Assembly: GCA_029256185.1 (NCBI GenBank)
Contig: JAQSYI010000008.1
Location: 186,001-250,000, forward strand
Length of the DNA: 64,000 nucleotides
Source: Paenibacillaceae bacterium
Lineage (GTDB): Bacteria; Bacillota; Bacilli; Paenibacillales; NBRC-103111
Direction of reading: 5' to 3'
The notes beneath the pieces were generated by a model, which worked only from the letters and a program-made list of their open reading frames with translations, did not search any database and had not been told where the DNA came from. Shown piece after piece: positions 35,929 through 44,473 of the stretch (positions within the stretch are counted from its first letter, which is position 1; every line of letters begins with the position of its first letter). A program made the translations under genes and the position numbers.

Positions 35929-36948
35929 TTATTTCTTCGCCACATACTTGCGGATATCGAAGGCCACGGCCGCCACGATGATGAGCCCCTTGATAATCAG
36001 CTGCCAGTATGGGCTTACGCCGATAAAGGTCAGGCCGTAGTTGATGACGCCGAAGATGAGCACCCCGGCCATAACGCCGGGAACGGTTCCGATCCCGCCT
36101 GAGGTGGAGACGCCGCCCACCACGCATGCCGCAATGGCATCAAGCTCATACATGTTGCCGTAGTTATTGGTAGCTCCCCCGGTCCGGGCAGCCTCCAGCA
36201 CGCCGGCCAAGCCGTACAGAGCGCCTGCGATAGCATAGATGTAAATCAGGTTGCGCTTGACATTGATGCCGGAGACTGCGGCCGCCTGAACATTGCCGCC
36301 GATAGCGTACATGTTTTTGCCCAGGCGGGTTTTGTTGAAGACCAGCCAGACCAAGCCCGCTACCGCTATCGCAATTACGACAATATAAGGAATCGAGTAG
36401 GGTCCGCTTGGACCGAAATAGCCTGTGCCAAAATGGCTGAAGTCATCCCGCAGACCGCCGATGGGCTGGGATTCATTAGGCTTCATATCGAAGTAAAGAG
36501 AGTTGACCCCGTAGACGATAACCATCGTGCCCAGCGTGGCGATAAAAGGGGGCACACTGAACTTGGCGACAATCCAGCCGTTCAATAAACCCACCACAAG
36601 CCCTACCAGGATCGCCAGCAGGATAGGGATTGCAATGTTCAGTTGGGGCAGGTCGGGATAGAACCGCCTGGGATAATCGGACAACTGCAGCATCGAGGCG
36701 GAGATAACTGCGCTTAAGCCTACGACGCGGCCGGATGACAGGTCCGTTCCGCCGGTGATCAGAATGAAGGCTGCACCCAAGGCGATAATCGCTTTAGTGG
36801 AGTTCTGCAGCAGAATATCCCGCAGAATGTTGACGGACAGGAAATTGGGATCCTTGATGGCAATTCCCGCAATCAGAACGATCAACACGAAGTAGATGGC
36901 ATTCTGGGACAGGACAGATGTGATTTTTTTGCCTGTGGCGCTATTCAT
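35929..36948 (-). CDS. mglC: Galactose/methyl-galactoside ABC transporter permease
   Basis: A 339-residue permease of the RbsC/MglC family with eight to ten hydrophobic segments. Family motifs are ALGAAFILITGGTDLSSGRV and EAARTGGATNNYGNMYELDA. AAGGAGG lies eight bases before the ATG. Last gene of the mglBAC operon, 30 bases after mglA. It forms the membrane channel as a homodimer. Confidence 0.94.
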   Translation of the reverse strand: MNSATGKKITSVLSQNAIYFVLIVLIAGIAIKDPNFLSVNILRDILLQNSTKAIIALGAAFILITGGTDLSSGRVVGLSAVISASMLQLSDYPRRFYPDLPQLNIAIPILLAILVGLVVGLLNGWIVAKFSVPPFIATLGTMVIVYGVNSLYFDMKPNESQPIGGLRDDFSHFGTGYFGPSGPYSIPYIVVIAIAVAGLVWLVFNKTRLGKNMYAIGGNVQAAAVSGINVKRNLIYIYAIAGALYGLAGVLEAARTGGATNNYGNMYELDAIAACVVGGVSTSGGIGTVPGVMAGVLIFGVINYGLTFIGVSPYWQLIIKGLIIVAAVAFDIRKYVAKK

Positions 36949-36978
36949 ATGGATTGGCCTCCTTAAACGTTGGGGTCA

Positions 36979-38475
36979 TTATGCCTGTGCGGCAAGACGC
37001 ATGATTTCTTGCTCAGTAGCCGACTTGCCGTCTACAATTCCCGTGAGCCTGCCTTCGCTCATCACCATGACCCGGTCTGACATGCCAAGCAGCTCGGGCA
37101 TTTCCGAGGAGATCATGATAATGCTCTTCCCTTGCTTCGCCAAATCGGCGATGATGGTGTAAATCTCATATTTGGCGCCCACGTCGATCCCCCGGGTCGG
37201 TTCATCCAGCAGCAGAATATCGGGATCAGTGAGCAGCCAGCGCGCCAGCAGCACCTTCTGCTGGTTGCCTCCCGACAGATTCTTGATCAATTGCCGGCTT
37301 GACGGGGTCTTCACCCGGAGGCGCTCGATGCTCCGCACCACATCCTCCTTCATTCTCTTGCCGTCCAGCAGCAGATAGGGCCGTTCATAACGCTTCAGAT
37401 TGGAGATAACCGTATTCTCATGAATGGAGAGCACGGGAAAAATCCCCGTTACCCGCCGTTCTTCCGTAAGCAGCGCCATCTTGTGGCGGATCGCATCCTG
37501 GGACGACCTGATTCGTACACGCTTGCCGTTAATTTGCAGAGAACCGGAAGCGAGGGCGCGCAGTCCGAAGATGGCTTCGATCAATTCTGTCCGCTGGGAG
37601 CCCACCAGACCCCCAATGCCGAGAATCTCCCCCTTCTTCAGCTCGAAGGAAACATTCTTGAAGGACTTGGGATTAGTGGAAGTAAAATCCTCAACCTTCA
37701 ACAGCGATCCTCCGGGAACATTGCTGCGGGGGGGAAAACGTTGAGTGAGATCACGGCCCACCATTCTGGATATAATAAGATCTGTCGTCAACTCCGATGC
37801 AGGCCAGGTGCCGATCTTGGTCCCGTCCCGCATAATCGTGACTTCATCGGAGATACGAAGAATTTCTTCCATTTTATGGGATATATAAATGATGGCAACC
37901 CCTCTGCTGCGCAAATCCCTGATGATCTTGAACAGCTGCTCCACTTCATTGCCCGTAAGGGAGGAAGTGGGTTCGTCCATGACGATAACCTTGGAATGAA
38001 AGGAAACCGCTTTGGCGATCTCAATGGACTGAATCTTGGAGACAGACAGGGAGCCTACCAATGTTTTCGGATTAATATTCATGTCGAGACTGGAGAACAG
38101 CGCCTCCGTATCACGAATCATCTTCTTCTCGTCAACCAGAATCCCCCGCATGGGAAACCGCCCCAACCAGACATTCTCCGCCACACTGCGGTGGGGGATA
38201 GGGTGCAGCTCCTGGTGAATCATCGAAATTCCGCGGTCCAAAGCATCCTTGGAGCTCTTCAGCTCCAGCTTCTGTCCGTTCAGCAGCATCTCGCCCCCAT
38301 CGGGCGTGTAGATCCCAAACAGGCATTTCATCAACGTCGATTTGCCTGCGCCGTTTTCTCCCATCAACGCATGAACCGTTCCCGGCCGTACCTGAAGGGT
38401 TACGCCGTTCAAGGCCTTGACTCCGGGAAATTCCTTGGTGATCTCTCTCATCTCCAGCAAGTATTGGTTCTCCAT
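36979..38475 (-). CDS. mglA: Galactose/methyl-galactoside ABC transporter ATPase
   Basis: A 498-residue double ATP-binding protein of the RbsA/MglA type. The first half has Walker A GENGAGKST and signature LSVSKIQSIEIAKAV; the second half has a degenerate Walker A (GLVGSQRTE) and an intact signature LSGGNQQKVLLARWL, followed by ILLLDEPTRGIDVGAK. This asymmetry is normal for the family. GGAAGGGGAG precedes the ATG at 38475; the open frame further upstream overlaps the hairpin after mglB. Second gene of mglBAC. Confidence 0.95.
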   Translation of the reverse strand: MENQYLLEMREITKEFPGVKALNGVTLQVRPGTVHALMGENGAGKSTLMKCLFGIYTPDGGEMLLNGQKLELKSSKDALDRGISMIHQELHPIPHRSVAENVWLGRFPMRGILVDEKKMIRDTEALFSSLDMNINPKTLVGSLSVSKIQSIEIAKAVSFHSKVIVMDEPTSSLTGNEVEQLFKIIRDLRSRGVAIIYISHKMEEILRISDEVTIMRDGTKIGTWPASELTTDLIISRMVGRDLTQRFPPRSNVPGGSLLKVEDFTSTNPKSFKNVSFELKKGEILGIGGLVGSQRTELIEAIFGLRALASGSLQINGKRVRIRSSQDAIRHKMALLTEERRVTGIFPVLSIHENTVISNLKRYERPYLLLDGKRMKEDVVRSIERLRVKTPSSRQLIKNLSGGNQQKVLLARWLLTDPDILLLDEPTRGIDVGAKYEIYTIIADLAKQGKSIIMISSEMPELLGMSDRVMVMSEGRLTGIVDGKSATEQEIMRLAAQA

Positions 38476-38511
38476 TCTAAGCTCCCCTTCCGGCAAAGCG
38501 AATGCCCTTTG

Positions 38512-38553
38512 GCGTAAAACAAACGAAGGGCACAGGCTGGCCTCTGCCCTTCG
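38512..38553 (-). terminator. Attenuator hairpin between mglB and mglA
   Basis: cgaagggca (38524-38532) pairs with tgcccttcg (38545-38553). Read on the minus strand the stem is followed by TTTGTTTTA. It probably ends most transcripts after mglB. Confidence 0.82.
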
Positions 38554-38573
38554 CATGCTTCCTGTCAAATGCA

Positions 38574-39653
38574 TTATTTCGCTTCGTTCATGTTATCCTT
38601 GGTGATTTTCTTGTATTTGATCCAGACATATTGGCCGTCGGTGATATCGAAGCCTGTGTTTTCCTTGGAAGGCTTTTCCCCTTGGGCCAGCACAGCAGCC
38701 AGCATCAGAGAAGCCTTGCCTTGGTTCTTGGCGTCATTCAGCACAGTGCCCAGCATGGTTCCGTCTTCCAGCGCCTTCAGAGCGGGTGCAGTCGCGTCAA
38801 CGCCTACTACCGGCATGGTTTTGCCGTCCTTGAAGTAACCGGAAGCCTTCAGTGCCTCGATAGCGCCCAGCGCCATGTCGTCGTTGTTGGCCAGAACCGC
38901 TTCGATTTTGTCGCCGTTGGCTGCAAGGAATGCCGCCATTTTTTCCTGGCCTTTCACCCGGTCCCACATAGCTGTATCTTCTGCAAGTTTCTGCACTTTA
39001 ATGCCTGCATCTTCGATGGCCTGAACGGAGAACTTGGTCCGCATCTCAGCGTCCTGATGTCCCGGCTCGCCCTTCAGCATGACATACTGCAGCACGCCGT
39101 CCTTGTTCTTATCCATTGCGGGATTGGCTTTCCAGTGGTCTACCAGCAGCTGGCCGGAGATGGTGCCGGATTCTTCAGCCTTGGCGCCTACATAATAAAC
39201 CTTATCCCATTTCTTCATATCATCCGGAAGCGGCTCACGGTTTAGGAATACGACCGGAATGTTGGCGGTTTTGGCCTTGCCGATAATGACGCCCGCTGCT
39301 GCACGGTCAACCGGGTTGATGGCCATGGCGTTCACTTTCTTGGTGATGAACAGATCCACCTTGTCATTCTGCGTCGGTTGGGAATTCTGGCTGTCCACGA
39401 TCTCTACCTTGGCCTTGTCCTTGGCCGCATCGGAGATGGCATTGCGCACACCGGTCATGAAGGTGTCGTCAAATTTATAGATGGCTACACCGATAGTGGG
39501 CTGTTTGGCTGCTGCAGGTGCGCTTGCAGCCGGTGCAGCGCTTGCTCCCCCCGAAGCAGCAGGGCTTGCGGCCGGTTCTTCTTTTTTACCGCAACCTGCG
39601 GCCATAGTGGCAAGCATAGCGCCAGTGGTTAATACCAATAATGTTTTTTTCAT
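38574..39653 (-). CDS. mglB: Galactose/glucose-binding lipoprotein
   Basis: A 359-residue lipoprotein very similar over its length to E. coli MglB. The signal peptide ends in MAAGC (lipidated Cys21), followed by an Ala/Pro/Ser linker to about residue 50. The sugar-site aspartate lies in YKFDDTFM, the stacking tryptophan is Trp230 in TAMWD, and the calcium-binding loop DKNKDGVLQ (181-189) is kept. AAAGGGAGGT precedes the ATG at 39653. It binds galactose or glucose and delivers it to MglAC. Two direct repeats upstream may bind the neighbouring response regulator. Confidence 0.95.
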   Translation of the reverse strand: MKKTLLVLTTGAMLATMAAGCGKKEEPAASPAASGGASAAPAASAPAAAKQPTIGVAIYKFDDTFMTGVRNAISDAAKDKAKVEIVDSQNSQPTQNDKVDLFITKKVNAMAINPVDRAAAGVIIGKAKTANIPVVFLNREPLPDDMKKWDKVYYVGAKAEESGTISGQLLVDHWKANPAMDKNKDGVLQYVMLKGEPGHQDAEMRTKFSVQAIEDAGIKVQKLAEDTAMWDRVKGQEKMAAFLAANGDKIEAVLANNDDMALGAIEALKASGYFKDGKTMPVVGVDATAPALKALEDGTMLGTVLNDAKNQGKASLMLAAVLAQGEKPSKENTGFDITDGQYVWIKYKKITKDNMNEAK

Positions 39654-39819
39654 TTTTTTGAACCTCCCTTTGTGTTCTGTTCTTATTATCACCATTTTAC
39701 CGTCACTTTCGAATGCGAAATCCTCATACGTTTTATCGAAATTCTCATGTGAACAGGTGCACATGGCAAAAAACCACCGGTCCGCTTGCAACCCGTAGTT
39801 TTTACATATATGAACATTT
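39654..39819 (-). promoter_or_regulatory. mglB promoter with two 12-bp direct repeats 21 bp apart
   Basis: On the plus strand cgaaatcctcat (39716-39727) and cgaaattctcat (39737-39748) match at 11 of 12 positions with a 21-bp period, two helical turns, as AraC-type proteins prefer. A candidate -10 GATAAT lies at 39690-39685 on the minus strand, placing the nearer repeat just upstream of the -35 region. Confidence 0.72.
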
Positions 39820-40809
39820 TTATTTCAGCAAAGGGAATAACATTTTTTGGTTGCCGGGAGAAAACATGTCCTTGGAACGGACTACCCTGGACCCCGTATC
39901 CACATTGGCGGGTATTTTTCCCCCATTCACTGCCCGGACTGCGTGGCTGACTCCCAGATACCCCATTCCGAACGGGTTCTGGACAACCGCCGCATGAATG
40001 ATTCCCGCCTGCAGCAGTTCCAGCTCCTGCATGGTATTGTCAAAAGCCACCAGCTTCACCTGCTTGCCCATGCCTTCTTGTTCCAGCACCTGCGCCACCC
40101 CCACCGATGCCGTGGAGTTAAGCGCGATCATTCCATCGAGAGGACCGAGATTGTTAAGCATGCTTACGGTCAGCTCCTCTGCCAGCCCGGGTTCAGAGTA
40201 GCAATAGGCTTTGCCTGCCAGTTGAATCTCCGGGTGGCGTTTTAGCGTCTCCACTATTCCCTGTTCCCGCAAATCCGCTTTGGGCGTCCCCTGAATGAAG
40301 CCCATCAGGCCGATGCGGGCTGGCTTGCCCTCCAGCAAGCGGATCATTTCTTCGGCTGCCTGAATGCCGGCCTGGTAGTTATCTGTACCGATGTGGGAAT
40401 CCACTTCAACCAAGTCTACCCCGGAGTCGATGGTAATCACCGGGACCGCAGCCCGCGCCGCCTTCACCGCATCAGCCAACACCGTGTCGTCATTGGGCGC
40501 CAGCACCAAAGCGTCCGCGCCGTCAGCAAGCGCCTGCCGGACCAACCGGGCCTGTACCTCCACATCCTCCTCATCGTCGGGAGCCAGGAAGCTGAGGTTC
40601 ACCCCATATTCCCGGGCGGCCGCCTCCGCGCCTGTATACACGGTCTTCCAGTAATCCCCGTGGCGCATCCCCAGCACCAGGGTGATCTGCAGCTTGCGGG
40701 ACTCCTCCGGTGTCCCCTTAAACCGAGTACCCGGAAGGGAGCAGGCAACGGAAAGCAGCAAAAGCAGCCCCACTGCGGCAAGGAATTTCCATTTTTTCCA
40801 CCGGATCAT
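39820..40809 (-). CDS. Sugar-binding sensory lipoprotein, AraP-like
   Basis: A 329-residue lipoprotein with a LacI/ribose-type binding domain (ITLVLGMRHGDYWKTVYTGA, then ALVLAPNDDTVLADAV). The signal peptide ends at LSVAC with Cys23. Its ATG overlaps the stop codon of the kinase gene (ATGA), so the two are translationally coupled. No permease follows directly; instead the unit is regulator, kinase, lipoprotein. This matches AraP of the AraPST system of Geobacillus stearothermophilus, in which the lipoprotein presents sugar to the kinase. Here it probably signals extracellular galactose or a related sugar. Confidence 0.88.
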   Translation of the reverse strand: MIRWKKWKFLAAVGLLLLLSVACSLPGTRFKGTPEESRKLQITLVLGMRHGDYWKTVYTGAEAAAREYGVNLSFLAPDDEEDVEVQARLVRQALADGADALVLAPNDDTVLADAVKAARAAVPVITIDSGVDLVEVDSHIGTDNYQAGIQAAEEMIRLLEGKPARIGLMGFIQGTPKADLREQGIVETLKRHPEIQLAGKAYCYSEPGLAEELTVSMLNNLGPLDGMIALNSTASVGVAQVLEQEGMGKQVKLVAFDNTMQELELLQAGIIHAAVVQNPFGMGYLGVSHAVRAVNGGKIPANVDTGSRVVRSKDMFSPGNQKMLFPLLK

Positions 40810-42695
40810 GAATTTATCTCCCTCCCCGCGGCATCATCATCCGGCAGAACCGGCAGCCATATCTTAACGGTGGTCCCCTCTTCTTGTTCACTGTGAAATT
40901 CCAGACCATATTGCTCGCCGAAGGCCAGTCTGATCCGCTCATGAACATTGCGCACCCCCACGCCGGAACCTCCGGAGCCGCTGCCCGGACTAATCCGCGC
41001 GGATTGTGCCCCGGCAGTTCCGCTGCCGTCGATTCCCGCTCCTTCCAGAACCCCCGCCCTGTCACGGTCCTTGTCGAGAATCCGCTTCAGCACATCCGGG
41101 GGCATGCCCAAGCCGTTATCGCTCACCTGCAGCAGCAGCTTGCCTTGCGCCATCCCGGCCGAAACCCGGATATGGCCTTGATCCGGCATCATCTCAATCC
41201 CGTGCTGGATGGCGTTCTCCACCAGCGGCTGGAGAATCAGCTTCAGCGTCCTGCAGGAGAGGGTCTGTTCTTCCGCCTCAATCGTATAGGTGAACTTGTT
41301 CTTGAAGCGGATGTTCTGGATGATCAGATAATGGCGGATATGCTCCAGCTCATCTTGAAGGGGAATGATGTTCTTCCCTTTGCTGAGACTGATCCGGAAC
41401 AGCCTGGACAGGGAGGTGATCATCGTGATCACGTCCGTATTCTTGCCGCTTTCGGCCAGACGCACCACGGAGTTCAAGGTATTGTACAAGAAGTGGGGGT
41501 TGATCTGCGCCTGGAGCACCTCCAGCTCGCTCTTGCGCTTGGCCTCCTGCTCCCGGGTATTCTGCACCATCAGCTCGCTGATCCGGCTGATCATCAGATT
41601 ATACCGCTGGGACAGCTGCTCCACCTCCCGGGTTCCTCTCACGGCGATGGGCGATTCAAAGTCGCCTCTCTCCACGTTCTTCATGGATTGCCCCAACTGC
41701 TTGATCGGCTTGGAGATGACCGCCGACATGTAAGCCGACAGGACCACCACGAAGATCAGCACGAAGATCAGTGACCACACCATGAATACGGTGAATTCCT
41801 TCGTGGAGGTCACCAGTTCATCCATGTACGCCACCCCGATGATTTTCCAGCCGATATTCTTCACCGTCTTCACATGGATCAGCCGCTTCTCCCCGTTCTC
41901 ATTATCATAGAAGCTGCCGTAGGAATAGTTCACCGTCTCGCGGGCGTGGGCCTCTTCCTTCAGCCCCAGATAGATCAGCTGCTGCTGCGGATGATAGATC
42001 AGATTGCCGTCCGGGTCCGTTATATACACATATCCCTTCTTGCCGAGGCTAACCCGCTGGCACATATCGTCAATGGCCCGGAAATTCACATCCAGAAGCA
42101 TAACCGCCTCCTGCCGTTGCTCTCCTTCCCGAATGGTAACTGTCTGGCTTAAGGAAACCACCCACTTGTATTCCCCGACGAACAGATTCTGCACATGGGG
42201 GGATGAATATTGCAGATAGTTAGGGTACGAGAGGGCATAGGAAAACCACCGCTGACTCACCAAATCCGTATTCTCGCGCAGCACCGTATTGGGATATCCG
42301 GTCTTCAGCTGGCCTCCGGGGGAGAAGACGCTGACGGATACCAGGTCATTGCGGGTATTGACGATGGTGGCCAACTGCTCCATGGTTTCCTTGGATGAAA
42401 GAGAGGGACTCTTGCTGATCTTCTCCTCCAACTGGCGGAACAGCTCCTCCATCCCCCGCAGATAATATTCCACATTGAAATTGACCTGCTCCACGATCTG
42501 ATCCGTGTTCAAATAAGCGCTCTCCTCGGCTGTTTTGGAGAATTTCCCGTACAGCACCAAGCCGACCACCAGCATGGCAATCACAATGATGATCGTGTAG
42601 ACAGAGGTCATGTAGACCTGGATGCTCTTCTTGCCGCGGTTAGTGCCGCGGACTCCCGGCAGGCTGGACAGGCGGCTGCGAAAGCGTCTGAACAC
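40806..42695 (-). CDS. Sensor histidine kinase, YesM/AraS type
   Basis: A 629-residue membrane kinase starting with GTG behind a G-rich ribosome site inside the end of the regulator gene. Membrane segment 1 (IIIVIAMLVVGLVLYG) is followed by a dCache-like extracellular domain, segment 2 (about residues 300-325) and a HAMP region. The phospho-acceptor is His401 in QAQINPHFLYNTLNS. ATP boxes are LILQPLVENAIQHGIE and VSDNGLGMP. Coupled by ATGA overlap to the sugar-binding lipoprotein and 5 bases after the regulator gene, so the three proteins act as one signalling unit. Confidence 0.94.
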   Translation of the reverse strand: MFRRFRSRLSSLPGVRGTNRGKKSIQVYMTSVYTIIIVIAMLVVGLVLYGKFSKTAEESAYLNTDQIVEQVNFNVEYYLRGMEELFRQLEEKISKSPSLSSKETMEQLATIVNTRNDLVSVSVFSPGGQLKTGYPNTVLRENTDLVSQRWFSYALSYPNYLQYSSPHVQNLFVGEYKWVVSLSQTVTIREGEQRQEAVMLLDVNFRAIDDMCQRVSLGKKGYVYITDPDGNLIYHPQQQLIYLGLKEEAHARETVNYSYGSFYDNENGEKRLIHVKTVKNIGWKIIGVAYMDELVTSTKEFTVFMVWSLIFVLIFVVVLSAYMSAVISKPIKQLGQSMKNVERGDFESPIAVRGTREVEQLSQRYNLMISRISELMVQNTREQEAKRKSELEVLQAQINPHFLYNTLNSVVRLAESGKNTDVITMITSLSRLFRISLSKGKNIIPLQDELEHIRHYLIIQNIRFKNKFTYTIEAEEQTLSCRTLKLILQPLVENAIQHGIEMMPDQGHIRVSAGMAQGKLLLQVSDNGLGMPPDVLKRILDKDRDRAGVLEGAGIDGSGTAGAQSARISPGSGSGGSGVGVRNVHERIRLAFGEQYGLEFHSEQEEGTTVKIWLPVLPDDDAAGREINS

Positions 42696-42700
42696 GGGCG

Positions 42701-44365
42701 TTACCCCCCTCTTATACTGCTGCGGTACTCCTTGGGCGAGATGCCAACATGCTTTTTGAAGCTGAAGCTAAAATAGTTGGGCTCTGTATATCCTACCTTC
42801 TCGGCGATCTCGAAGGCCTTCAGATCCGTAGTCCGGAGCAGCTCCTTGGCGGCCTCCATCCGGATGTGCAGCAGATAGGCCACGAAGGTCATCTTGGTCT
42901 CCTTCTTGAAGATGCTGCTGAAATAACCGGTGCTGATATGAAGCTGGCTGCATACTTTGTTGATGGAGATGCCGCTGTCGGGGTAATTGGCTCTTGTGTA
43001 GGCAACCGCTTCCTCCACCAGATTCTTGTAGACGCTCTGCCGGACCACGGCAATGCTGCCCATAATCCGGGTGCAGATGGCGATGAGCCAGCCCTTCGCT
43101 TCTTCAAGCGTGCGGAACTGGTGCAGCTCCGCAAACGGGGCCATGTTATCGCCGAATACCGCGTCCAGATCCGCATCCGCATCCTTGGCCGCTTTGAGAA
43201 TGGCCGTGACGATTTCCATCAGGTACAGCTGGTATTCCTTCACGGATACGGGAGATTCCAGCAATCCCTGGAACAGGGCGTCCACATTATCCTTAAGCTC
43301 CGCCGCCGTTCCCAGCTTGATGCAGCGGATCAGAGACTCCTCCTTCAATTCATCGAAGCGCACCTTTTCCCCCAGCCGCTTCTCCACATCGGCGATGCTG
43401 ACAAGCCGGTTGCCGCCCAGAATCACCCGGTAATCCAGGGCCAACACCGCATCCTTGTAAGAATAGGACAACCCGGAAGGCTCATGGACGACGATGCCGA
43501 TGCCGACGGTTACCGTGAACTTCAGATAACGCAGAACCGCCTGGCGGATCTCCTCCAGAACACTAATAGTAAGTGCGGTAACCGCTTCGGCCTCCTCCTC
43601 ATCCCTGATGCTGAGCACGACAATCTGGCTGTTGTGGAGAAACACTCTGCCCAATTCGCGTTCGGCTGCGATCTCCTCTGCAATATTCAGCGAGGCGAAC
43701 AGCATCAACTCCTGGTCTTCGGAGTCCTTCAGGGAAACCGAGGCGGAGCGGGGCACCTCCCCGTCCTTCAATTCAGCCCCTGCTCCTGCTCCCGGCAGGT
43801 CCAGACTGACCACAGACACCTGAAAGCCGCGCCCGGACAAGGGGATATCATAGAGCACCGATTTCTCCTCAATCTCCCGCTTCTTCAACTGCCGCATCAT
43901 GAGAGAAGCGAGGAAATTCTCCCGGAGCACAGGCAGGCTTTTGCGGTAATGCTCCTTCAGGGAATCGAGATTTTTCTTCTCCGCAGCCTCATTATCCAGC
44001 TCATTTCTCACCTTGGCCAGAACCTCCAGCAGCTCCTCTGTGGAAAAGGGCTTCAGCACATATTCATCCACTTGCAGCTTCAGCGCCTTTTGGGCGTATT
44101 CGAATTCATCATAACCGGATAAAATCACGATTCTGGTGCCGGGATGCTTGTGCTTAACCAGACCGGACAGATGCAGACCATCCATGAAGGGCATCTTGAT
44201 GTCGGTGAGCAGCACATCCGGAGTATGCTTGGCGAATTGGTCCCATGCCTCTTGACCATTCTCTGCGCTGTCAATCACCTCGAAGCCCAGAGTTTCCCAG
44301 TCCAGACCCTGAACGATTGCCTCCCTGACATCAGCCTCGTCTTCGGCAACAATCACTGTATACAT
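42701..44365 (-). CDS. Response regulator with AraC output domain, YesN/AraT type
   Basis: A 554-residue regulator. The receiver begins MYTVIVAEDEADV and has the phospho-acceptor Asp55 in LLTDIKMPFMDG. A long central region precedes the AraC helix-turn-helix (INKVCSQLHISTGYFSSIFK, then VGYTEPNYFSFSFKKHVG). GGGAGGAATT precedes the ATG at 44365; the frame to 44413 has no ribosome site. First gene of the three-component unit; the likely target is the mglB promoter 3 kb downstream, which carries paired direct repeats. Confidence 0.94.
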   Translation of the reverse strand: MYTVIVAEDEADVREAIVQGLDWETLGFEVIDSAENGQEAWDQFAKHTPDVLLTDIKMPFMDGLHLSGLVKHKHPGTRIVILSGYDEFEYAQKALKLQVDEYVLKPFSTEELLEVLAKVRNELDNEAAEKKNLDSLKEHYRKSLPVLRENFLASLMMRQLKKREIEEKSVLYDIPLSGRGFQVSVVSLDLPGAGAGAELKDGEVPRSASVSLKDSEDQELMLFASLNIAEEIAAERELGRVFLHNSQIVVLSIRDEEEAEAVTALTISVLEEIRQAVLRYLKFTVTVGIGIVVHEPSGLSYSYKDAVLALDYRVILGGNRLVSIADVEKRLGEKVRFDELKEESLIRCIKLGTAAELKDNVDALFQGLLESPVSVKEYQLYLMEIVTAILKAAKDADADLDAVFGDNMAPFAELHQFRTLEEAKGWLIAICTRIMGSIAVVRQSVYKNLVEEAVAYTRANYPDSGISINKVCSQLHISTGYFSSIFKKETKMTFVAYLLHIRMEAAKELLRTTDLKAFEIAEKVGYTEPNYFSFSFKKHVGISPKEYRSSIRGG

Positions 44366-44473
44366 ACAACCAATTCCTCCCGGTCTCCATAAGCGGATGC
44401 ATTGGCACATCATACTGTACCTGCACCCATTGTACCTAAAATCGGAAGGAAAAGGAAAAGAGGGGTGGGGAGC

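Noticed and set aside
39654..39819. CcpA cre site in the mglB promoter
   Set aside because: No stretch fits the cre consensus closely enough.
42749..44122. 457-codon plus-strand frame opposite the response regulator
   Set aside because: Antisense shadow; no ribosome site and no recognisable domain.
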